This document shows, piece after piece, positions 46,391-56,300 of a stretch of 64,000 bases of DNA. Source of the stretch: Oreocharis arfaki (lineage: Eukaryota > Chordata > Aves > Passeriformes > Paramythiidae); NCBI GenBank assembly GCA_013398015.1, contig VZRR01007610.1, positions 172,308 to 236,307 on the forward strand, read 5' to 3'. A model generated the notes under the pieces. It was not told where the DNA came from and ran no database searches. It saw only the letters and a list, made by a program, of their open reading frames with translations. The position numbers and the translations under genes were made by a program. Each line of letters opens with the position of its first letter. The first letter of the stretch is position 1.

Positions 46391-46495
46391 GCCCGCTGTT
46401 TTACTCGCTGACTTTCAGCAGGCCAAGGGAGCGGCCCAAAGGGATGCTGGGGGGGAGGGGGGAAGGAAAAGGTCCGGCATCAAAAAAAGCCAGCG
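46391..46495 (+). other. TERC: TERC pseudoknot (P2b/P3) with triple-helix tracts
   Basis: P2b pairs GCCCGCTG (46391-46398) with CAGCAGGC (46416-46423), with one C-A mismatch. The loop contains the U-tract TTTT at 46399-46402. P3 pairs CGCTGAC (46406-46412) with GCCAGCG (46489-46495), again with one A-C mismatch. The A7 tract at 46482-46488 provides the partner for the U-tract triplex known from vertebrate telomerase RNA. Confidence 0.88.
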
Positions 46496-46614
46496 AAGGG
46501 ATCCACACCCCGGCCCATCCTGGGGTCCCTGTCCCTCCTCCACAACCGGGGGATGGTCCCGCCGTCGCCCCTCGTGGAGGCCGTGGTCGGAAGGCTCAGC
46601 GCCACTACCGCCGC

Positions 46615-46636
46615 GAAGAGTTCGTCTCTGTCAGCC
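46615..46636 (+). other. TERC: TERC CR4-CR5 core with P6.1 hairpin
   Basis: AGAG (46617-46620) and CTCT (46626-46629) form the P6.1 stem around the five-base loop TTCGT. The block through TCAGCC is nearly the same as in human TERC. P6.1 contacts the TERT RNA-binding domain and is essential for activity in vertebrates. Confidence 0.9.
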
Positions 46637-46696
46637 TCGGCGGCGGCCGGGAAGGGAGGGCCGGCCCGCCCACCTCGGGCACCGGGGGACCCTAGC

Positions 46697-46783
46697 AGAA
46701 CAAAACGGGCGCGGCGCCGCGGGCGCTGAGCAGCCGCGGCTCCCTCAGACGTGGGATGCGCGGCCGGCGCCGCCCCGACACCC
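46697..46783 (+). other. TERC: TERC H/ACA domain, 3' half
   Basis: The H box AGAACA is followed by a GC-rich hairpin in which GCGGCGCCG pairs with the later CGGCCGGCGCCGC. Its apical part includes a TGAG at 46727-46730 and CTCAGACGTGGGATGC, similar to human CR7, where the Cajal-body and biogenesis signals lie. The ACA trinucleotide at 46778-46780 sets the RNA 3' end. Assignment of TGAG as the CAB box is tentative. Confidence 0.8.
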
Positions 46784-47006
46784 CCCAAACCCCCCATCCC
46801 CGCTGGGAGGAGCCGGCCTCTCGGGGTCGGGGTGTCCAGGCGGCCCCCGGTTCTGCTGGGCCGGCCGAGGACCCCGAACGGAGCTCCCGAAGCGTCGGTC
46901 CCCACCGAGATTTGTCGTGTGCTCCCCTCGGAGTGCGGGCGGTGGGACGGATGCGCCCGCGGCCGCCGAGATCTTATCTAGGAGAGCCCCGCGGTGATGG
47001 AAGCTC
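46784..47006. other. GC-rich flank downstream of TERC
   Basis: CpG-rich sequence continues about 200 bp past the RNA 3' end and then drops to normal composition. Open frames here are composition artefacts. Confidence 0.5.
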
Positions 47007-47065
47007 AGAAATGCTGAATTCTATTCATCGACTTCAAGAAATGTTGAGTTTTACTCGTCGATTTT
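47007..47065. repeat. Imperfect 30-bp tandem duplication
   Basis: AGAAATGCTGAATTCTATTC at 47007 recurs as AGAAATGTTGAGTTTTACTC at 47037. Over 29 aligned bases, 22 are identical and all seven differences are transitions. Confidence 0.75.
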
Positions 47066-47247
47066 GGCGGCGAAGAGCTGAATTTGTGAAAACGTGAGGG
47101 ACGGAGCACGGGGAGCTGGGGACAAATACCTCGCTGCAGTGTGGAGCAAAGGTTGTGAGGGGAAGGTGCTGTGGCTTGTCTTCTCTTAAAAATTCCTCTC
47201 CCTACGCTCAGCCTTTGGCACTGCCGTCAAGACAAACTCCCCAGTGC

Positions 47248-47345
47248 GTGCCAGGGTACAGCATCAAACCTGCCTATTTTGTGCCAGGGGCACAGCATCA
47301 AACCTGCCTATTTTGTGCCAGGGGCACAGCATCAAACCTGCCCGC
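47248..47345. repeat. 34-bp tandem repeat, three copies
   Basis: The unit GTGCCAGGGGCACAGCATCA plus AACCTGCCTATTTT repeats with spacing 33 and 34 bp. The second and third copies are identical over their shared length and the last is truncated after CCTGCC. Such low divergence suggests a recent duplication. Confidence 0.9.
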
Positions 47346-50300
47346 GGTGTGCTGAGCCCCAGCACTGCCTGTCTGAGGGAGGAATGACCAGGGCCCACCC
47401 TGTGCCATCACCATCACAGGAACTGGCTCTTTGGCCACCTCTGCTGTTAGTTCTGACCACAGCCAAATCTCTTTGATATTTCTGTATCTGGCATCAAACG
47501 CTTACAGAAGGTTCACCAGACCTGCGGGCACACGTGTGGAACAGACATAGCCCTACAAACTGCGCTTGGGCATCATCAGTGCTCATTTACCAACTCTCCT
47601 TTAACACCCTGAGCGTTTGACCAGTGCCATCTTGTGGCCTTCTATTTTTATCTTTGCACAGAGGATGGGAGTGAACTTGGGTACTTAATTTTTTGATTCT
47701 GTTTGAAAGAAACCTTCTGCGGCCAGAATAAACAGAAACAGGAGAGGCTGACCCCACACACTTGAAGATATGTAGGGCCTTTCTGGTACTGAATCTGAAT
47801 TTGCTTAATAAATCTGTTCCAGCTAAAACTAGTGCTGGCTCGGCTGATGGTAATGCTCTTACTTGGTTGAAACAATCGTATTTTCACTGTTTTATCTTGT
47901 TTCCAAGCAACAGCTTTCACTTAGCATCAAATACTTCATTTCAGACTCTCAACTAAACACGCACAGCCAAGATATTTCATGTGCTTAGGACATTGTTTCT
48001 CAAATGAAACTCTACTTGACTTACAATTGTCTCTCTGAAAAAAAAGTCTTGTCTTCAAAATATACCTGCTTTGGTGGCATTTTAAGTGATTTGCTTTAGC
48101 TGTCCCTTCTGAAAGAGGTGATAAGCCTAAACGGCCAAGTTTCTGTAGTCATAAAAAAAGTATGTGCTCTGCAGATCCACATATCAGAGGAAAAAAAAGC
48201 TAAGGAGCTCAGAACGTGGTCTACTTTTGTTTCTATTTATTTGTGGAAGCAAGGGAAACTGCGCAACGTGGCATTGCTACAGAGACGACAACAAACGGAG
48301 CTGTAGCTACAGCTTGCTACTGTATCCAAACAGCCTGCTCTGCTGCCCTACCTGCCCCTGTGAAACAGGCCGAGAACGTGCTAATGTGGCTTTTTAGGAA
48401 TGCAAACAGAAGCTCCCAGCTATTTCACCCCTGAAGTGTTTAAAACCATTTGCAAGTGTGTCAAAGGAATTATATTCAATGTATCTCCTAGGAGCAGAGA
48501 GGAAGATAAAGTCGCCAGGCATCCAGCAGTAGTTACCTGCCGCAGCCAGCAGCCCCGTCTTGTATCATTTGGCATTTAGTCAATTTTCTTCCCTCTGGAC
48601 CTAAGTGCTCATCTTAATATCTCCAGATTTGTTTGATTTAAAGATCTTCTAAAAATCCAGTTTATTATTATGTTTGGGAGAAAATGAGCTCTTGTGCTCA
48701 GCGGAGTTAAGAAAGGGTGGTTTTGAGGTTCGCACTCCGGGCTGCCCTTCTGTTAGTTTGGGGTTTGGGGCTGCACATCCTGGGTGACCTGTGGAGTGCC
48801 AGATGCTCAGGAATTAGCACCGAGTGCTCAGGAGCTTCTGTAGCAGATGTTTAGGCTGAGCTTTGAAGGACAGCTGGCGCAGGTCTGTTTAAGGTGGGCA
48901 TTGTGGCTGTTTGAGGTCAGACCCACGACATTTGCTGTATCAGGCTGGGTACAGGGACAGTGCTCTGGCCAAAGGTGACCCAGACCTGTGTGCCCTCCCA
49001 GCAGGATGAAGTGGCCTCACTGAGCTCCTCTGTGCCGGGGGTCACCTTCCTTTTGCATGGTCATCTTCTCGTGTGCTGTTTATGAACACCCCAGAGCTTT
49101 CTGTCCCTGTGGGAAAATTGATCCTCTTCTGTGGAGAACCTAGGAAAAAAAAAAAAGAAACCAGCAGACCATGGATGAAATCCCTTAGGAGATCCCATGG
49201 AACTGGAGGGAAAGCAGGAGGGGTAACATTACAGCGCTTGTGCAAACAGCTCTGAGGGTGATTCGGGAGCTGACAGACCTGGGGCCCCTGAGGGGATGAA
49301 CATACCTCCTCCATTACCACATTTCCAAACGCACATTTCTCAGGATGAGGTCTCAGCCGGGCGGATTCCAGCTGTGGTGCTGTGTGGCAGGCACGGTCCT
49401 GAGCTGTGCTCCACTCCTGGCTCTACCTCGGCCTCTGCTTTCAGTCACCTCTCAGCGTCATTGCCCTTTTTCATTCCCTGCCCATGAAAGCAGCAGGATT
49501 TTATCTTAATTAATGCTTTCATTAATCTGTTTCCAGTTTAGGTTTTAGCTTCCTCGCATTAGTTTGAAAACAATCATGATTGTTTGGGTTGGATGCAATG
49601 TGTCAGTGCACAACAAACAAACCAAGGAAGATTTAAATCAGCGCAAGAGATTTATATGCAAAGATGGACAAGTAAAAATTCACATGTTGGTGTGACTTTG
49701 TGTGCAAATTTAAAGTACACTTAGCAATGTACTTGAAATGACCAACAGAAAAGCTGGAGTTTTTTCACTTACTGAGAATCCTGCTAAACACTTCCCAGAG
49801 TCGTTGGCAGAGGTGACAGCACACGCAGAGTTTGTAAGAACAGCACAAGCAGAGTTAACATTGTACTGAGATACTGAGTCTCACCAAACAGTTCAAGTTG
49901 ACCTTGCTTATGAGGCAACAAAAAGTGTCTTAAGGAAAAATAGTAATTATCAAAGAGTAAAGAATGGTTTAATTCAAAGGCTGTTTAACCTCCGACAGGT
50001 CTGGCAAACATTAATAGAACCCTTCTCTGGTTCCGTTTGTAGATCGCCTCAACAAGGGGTACCTTCAAAATGTGGTTGGATGTGGTATCTAAGGATATTT
50101 ATCAGGAAAGGGGGCGGAAGAAGCATGTGTCTCAATCATTTATACCTAAATAATTTAATGCTGAAGTGAAGACTTGTAATCAAATCTTTGTAAGTGCTAA
50201 AAACCATGGACTAAAGGTGGTGTAAGAATATAATAACTTCCTCTGCCTTTCTTTGTCCAGTTCTCTGCATTCAGCTCAACACACCCAAGCTGGGAAGTTT

Positions 50301-53300
50301 TTATCCGAAAAAAGTTTGGAAAAACCAACCTCAGGCAGTGCTAAACCTCTGGCACGAGAGCCTGGGAGAACCATTCTGGGTCCTGATGCCGTTCTTGGTG
50401 CCTCTGCCCTGCTCCATGGCCCAGGTCAGGTCCCTTTTCAAGCCGGAGCTCTGCATTGCGTGGCTGTGCTCAGGCAGTGGCAAGTGCTCATGGGGCACGG
50501 CTTTTACCTCCTGCATTTACAGTTTTCAGGCCGCAGAAGCACGATTGTAACTTGGGCCTAATGGTATTTTAAAATTAAGCCTAATTAGTTAATTAAAAAA
50601 AATTTGTGTGTGGTCTAGCTGCAGTTCTGGGTGAAGCCTTCTGAACCCTCAGAGCCGTACTTAAAGAAGTTGTCAATGTTTGGATTCGTGTTTACTTCCC
50701 AGCTGCATCAGACCTAAAAGTCGCAGTGGCTTAGGGGTGGAAGGGACTTTTTTCTACCTCTCTTTGCTCACTTGAGTTTTGTATTTCAAAGATTTTACTA
50801 GGGAGAGCTTATCCTCTGCGGCTGCTGAAGCCTTTGTTTCGCACGTCTTATCTGCGCTGTTATCTCTTGCTGTTGATCCTATTTTTCCAACGGTAGATGG
50901 CAACAGCCATTCATTTGTAAAACACTGCGGTGGAACTCGGTGCATTACCGAGTAATGCATGAGTTTAATGCTCAAATGTTTTTATTTAAGTGAAACTATG
51001 TGCAGATAGTTGGTTGTTTTGGGGGTTTTTTGTGTTTTTTTTTTCTTTTTTGTTTCAAAGTTAGGCGAACTGCCATTAGATGGACACGTTTGCCATTTAA
51101 ATAAATTCTTTTCATGGAATAAAATTCAAAGCAAAAATTTTAAAAATGTTTTTTAAGCCTCACGGGAAGGTACTAAAATGAATTGCCATGCCTATGTAAA
51201 ATGGTATTTAAAAACGCATTTTTCAATGTATATTCTTGATAAACTGAAGTGATTAAGAAATGTTGGTTAACACTAGATTTTTATTCCCTTTCAAGTTTGC
51301 TCAAAACACTACTAATTTTCAGTTTACGTTTGGTTGAGAAAATAATTAAAACATATCTTTGCACAAATTAAAGAATTTTATTTCCTGTCTATCCTGTTTA
51401 AGATTCACCTTGGCAAAGTGTTTTGACAATTTGACCCCGTTGAAAATAGTGTCAGAGATCAGCATTTGAAAATCTTCAATTTTACTTTTGCCTCTAAAAA
51501 TTCGTTGTGTTGTTTGAAACTAGATGTGCAAACGTCAGGCTTTCTAGTACACAGCAGTATGTTGGAGGATAAATTGCTTTCCATATTTCTCATTTATTTA
51601 AACAAATTTACTGATTGCTTTTGTGGAATATACACTTTGTTTCCCAAAAGCAAACGTGGGAGTTGTGTGAGTGAGGAAGGTAATCATCTATAACAAAGTT
51701 ATAACCAAGTCACAGGACTTTTGGGAATTTTACAGCTGCAAACCCAAGTTCTCATGCATTATCATAGCATTCTGGTTTGCCACGATAACGAGTTTAAAGG
51801 CTGGAATTCTTCTGTTTTTATTGAAAAGATAATCAGACTTTTGTACATTAATGATGGGATATTGGCAGCTACGATAATTTCATAGGAAACATTTTAGTGC
51901 GGCAATTAGTATTTTAATAAGGTTGTTTCTTATTACTGTATTTGGTATTATCTGAATTGTACAGTTGGGCTCTTCACTGCGCTCCGTGGGGGACAAAACA
52001 AGGCAGGAAGGATGAAAACTGACTGAAACCAAGTGATGGAGGGGGGGGGTTGGTCCCAGGACTGCTACTGACTCCAGATGTGCACTTCTGAGCTGCTTGG
52101 AGTGGTCCTGCGTAGCACGGTGGGAAGGATCCCGCCGCCCCTTTGGAGGCTGAGGATGGAAGTGCTGAGCTGCGCTCTCCTGCTCTCCCCCTGCCCGGGG
52201 CAAGAGACCCACCGAGCTCTATTGTTTCCGGAGAGCCAGGGCATAAAGCTGTCCTCTAGCTCGCAAACTCCCAGCATCAGCAACATTCACCGTGCTTAAA
52301 CTTTTTTCTCTCCGGTTCAGCCTCCGAGCCTCCTAAAGAGCAGAATTCCATCACTTCTTTCATCACTCTAATATTCCTTTAAACAACTGTATCATGGGAT
52401 CTATTGTACTTAGCTGTAGTATGTCTACCGTACAGCCCATGTTTTTCATCACAGGAAGCAGCTTGAACTGCTTATAACACATGGAGTAGATATTTGTCTT
52501 GTTTTAGAACAGCTTTATATCGTTCAGCTGGCTTTACAGCCTCTTCTGTGTCTAAAGATAAGTACGTTTAAGGATAATCCTGAAGTTTTTATCTTCCGCA
52601 TCACCAGCCCGCACTTTCGTTACCATTTCATACTGCGCTGCTCCAGGCAGCTTTGAACAGCCTTAGCTTGACAATTAAGGGAGTGAACTGGCAAAACTGC
52701 TAATTTCTCTCCCTTTCCTTTCGCTCTTATCTCGTATTCTCTAAGGTACACGTCTTTATCTACGTGTTTCCAAGAAGGTGTTCAATTAATAACTCAGACA
52801 AGTCAGAGCTGATAGGATCTTTTCATGTATTAATTTAACTCTTCCTTTCAAACGGAGTGCCAGAAAAATCACTGTTTTCATGTTTTCTCTATTTATTCTG
52901 GCTGGATTTTTTTAATTGAAGTTGCATGCTGTAGTCCTTTGATTCTGGTCCCAAGAAATTATCAGGGATTACAGTAGTGGCCTTACAGGTAACGGGGGTT
53001 CTCACTGATGTCTTGAATAGCGGCTTTCTTCTCTATTAATGTTGATTTTAAATTGTTTTTATTTCTAGCGAAAAGATAAACCCACAGACATAGCCAGGCA
53101 AGATACAGAAATATGAGCTGGTTTGTCACTCAGTTGGTTGTGTTTGTTTGTTGGCTGGGGTTTTTTCCTGACAATAGGAATGATGCAACTCAGCTGATGA
53201 GTAAAACAAAATTAATTTTCAGTGAACAACCACAAGACTTGTCCAAAGGCAGAGGTCTATTGGTATGTATATGTGAATGATTTAGCAGTTACAGAGAACG

Positions 53301-56300
53301 ATGTTTAAAAGCTCCCTGTTCTTTCATTAGACATGAAGGACAATAGGTTTAGTTTCCACCCGCGTTGGTCTTGCAGCAGGTTTAAACTTGCACTAAGAGC
53401 TAAGTTGATTTGATATAAGGAAAAAAATCCATTTGGCTCTTATCTACAGTTTAAATTGATCTTGTCCTGAGAGGAAACCCTTGTCCTGTGAGCTGTGAGA
53501 TGCACAAAAACCACAGTCCCTCTTGGCTACAACCGGACATGAGGATGCCCATCTCCACAGAGCAGCAGGTTATATAGTGATCATGAAATGAATGAATTTC
53601 CCTGAGAAAACAGGTAACCAGCTCATTAAAACATGATGTTCTACACTGAAATAATTCTTTAAAACCCATCTCAGGGAGCCTTTTTTGTTTTGTTTTACTG
53701 GAAATGGAGATAATGACTCTTTATTGGTGTTTTTAATACCGAAATAGTGATATTTCTTGATAAAGTACTTTACAGCTTTCTATTCCTATGGCTTATGGGT
53801 TCAAGTTCTAATTGCTTTCAGAGAAAGCAGCCACTGTGAATTTGAAACTAAATAGGTGGTGAATTCTGAAAAACAACAGGAGATTCTTTCTCCTGATTTT
53901 CCTTGTGAAAGCACAGGAACCTTTATGTGAACAATTTCCCAGAAATAATTATGTAGAATCTATAGGTAGTGGTAGGCAGTACAAAAATTGTTATGCAATA
54001 CAGGAAAAAAAATTTACCCATTAATAAACTTTTTGATATCATCCATTTTTCTACCAGGCTGATTTCTCGTTCTCCAATCATGAGGACTTTCCATAAGGAT
54101 TTTTCCTCAGAAGTGCCATTTTTAATGTAGCAAACTTATACCACCAGGACAAAAAGTTGGTTTCCATCCAGTGATGATCATAAACACATGTGGACTAATA
54201 GTTAAATCGCTGATTCTGTGATTAATACAGTGGTTTAGTTGTCAATCTATTTCATGGAAATCTTGTGAGTAGAAAGTTCAAGCTTAATAAGCTCAGAGGT
54301 ACAGCAGTTCTGGAGCATTTCCAGCATTTTCCTTCTATTTCCAGCTTTATCTTGGTAGTACCACCAAAGCAGGTGACACATGAAGCCACAGGTGACTCGC
54401 TGGCTTGGCAACGTTGCACTTTAAAATTCAGTTTACTGTTGTAATAAAACCAGTTCACATCATGTTTTATGTGTGTTCAACTTAAGTTCTGGCCAACTGT
54501 TTTGGGTAGTTCAGGGTTTTTCAGCTTAAAGAAAAAATATGCAAGAAGGAACAATATTTAAAGAAGTGAAAATCTACTTTAAGACAAGTCCTGCAACACT
54601 TCCTTTCCCTCTTTTTAAAAAGTATGGCGAGGGCTTCAAATGTTTTCCATCTTAATGTTTGTGCAAGGTAAATTGTGCATTTTAAATGAGCCCTTTATAG
54701 TAATTAAGAGATATGTACATCATTGGTTGAAGATTTGGGAACCAAAGTGAAAGCCAGAGGAGGTTATTGAGTGCTCACTAGTATAAAGGCAGATCTTGGG
54801 TTCTCCCCAGGTTCCTGCTTGACAAGGAGGAATATATACCAGCAGTGTTCCTTAAAGGAGTGCTTCAAGGACAAAATGAAAACCTTTCCATAGGGTGCAG
54901 CCATCAATCAGCAGAGGGATGTTCTTGTACACCGAGTACAACCCAGCAGAGCTTTGCAGTGACCTTAACACACCGGCCAGCAGAGGAGCTGCTGCAGTAA
55001 TTACAGATTACATCAAGTACCCAGTAAAAGCCAGCAGCCAACTACCGGGCAAACCTTTTATACATTATTAAAATCATATCCTTCCCAGAAGATTCAAGCT
55101 AATAAAATTGAACTTGATAATGCAATCAGTAAAAAGCAGGTTTAGAAAAAAAAAAAAATCTCCTTTGTTGATAATGTCCCAAGAAATCCTATGGTTTATA
55201 TAGTGCCTAATATACATAAGTGTGGAAATAAGCCCCCAGGTATATTAACAGTTTCAGTTGCACATTCCCTGAGACTGCCTTGATTTTTTTATAATTGCAT
55301 TTTATTAAGAAATAATTGTTATATATCAAGTGTGGCTTGCACTTAGATTAAAGATTAAAGGCTGTGGTTACCTAATATTTCAGCAATTACAATATAGAAA
55401 ATTTTAAAAAGTGCAGAATTGGAAGGATTTTTCTCACATATCAAGAAGCTAGTTTGCCTTCCTGAGCAACTGCCTGGCCCTGAAAAATCAGAAATATTAG
55501 AGGTTTGACATCAAAAAAGCAAGAAGGAAGAAACACTTTGTTAGTAAGGAGACCAATGTTCCCCGCTAACATTTTAAATAAATCACTTAAGAGTGGATAT
55601 ATTCTATGTTTGGACTCCTTAAAGGAGTCCCGGTGTGCCTGACTCTCAGACCAAAAGTTTCTGAAAACCTGGCATTTTGAGGGATTGACTGAATAAGAAA
55701 TTTTCTTCTTGTTGGCCAAGACATTATATTTTATTGTATAGTAGAACCTGGGTCGCCTGTGTTTGAGAATTGACACTACACAGCAGCTGCTTTTGTGAGG
55801 TTATTGGTCAGTCTTTGATTTCATATGACTCTTAAAATGTTAAAACAAGGTATATACTATTACCATATATCTTATACAAAGTTAAAGAAAAAGGTTAATG
55901 TTGAAGAATATTCTATGGCTGGATTAGTTTTCTGTTTCTGTGAGCCTAAAGGGTCTGAGACCCAGATGTAAAACTGTCAGCAAATGGGTTGAGTGTGCAT
56001 TGAACATCTTGAACATGGCTCAAAGCAGAATGTGGTGCAGATTCTCGGAGTAGTGGTAAGGCGATTAAAAATAAATATGGCCAGGATAAATCAGTTACAT
56101 TATGATGTATTTTACACAAAGAACACCCTAGTTGCAAAAATCTCTCCCTTCACTCCTTAGCTGGCATGGTAGTACAAGACCCAGCCATGCCCAGTGCGGA
56201 CCTTCATGTTTACTGTTTCTTCAGTTCTCCCAAAATGATTACAAATGTTTCGATTTTGTGCGGTAGACCACAGCTATTCCCTAAAGCAAGAAGTGCTGCC

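Larger units (their letters stand above)
46325..46783 (+). ncRNA. TERC: TERC, telomerase RNA component
   Basis: TERC is the template and scaffold RNA of telomerase, bound by TERT and by H/ACA proteins (dyskerin, NOP10, NHP2, GAR1) in the nucleus. The template CTAACCCTAAT lies at 46358-46368 and specifies TTAGGG repeats. Helix P1 pairs 46331-46339 with 46506-46514 (nine pairs). Helix P2a pairs 46372-46381 with 46427-46436. The pseudoknot holds GCTGTTTTACTCGCTGACTT, then CAGC, and later an A7 tract with the second P3 strand. The CR4-CR5 block GAAGAGTTCGTCTCTGTCAG (46615-46634) contains P6.1. The H box is AGAACA (46697-46702) and the ACA box is at 46778-46780, three bases before the 3' end. The length of about 460 nt fits the roughly 465 nt of chicken TERC. 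The exact 5' end is estimated from the TATA box. Marek's disease virus is known to carry a captured homologue; nothing viral is seen here. Confidence 0.95.

Noticed and set aside
46267..46905. Open frames across the TERC locus on both strands
   Set aside because: They overlap the structured RNA and its GC-rich flank, where stop codons are rare. RNA motifs explain the sequence better.
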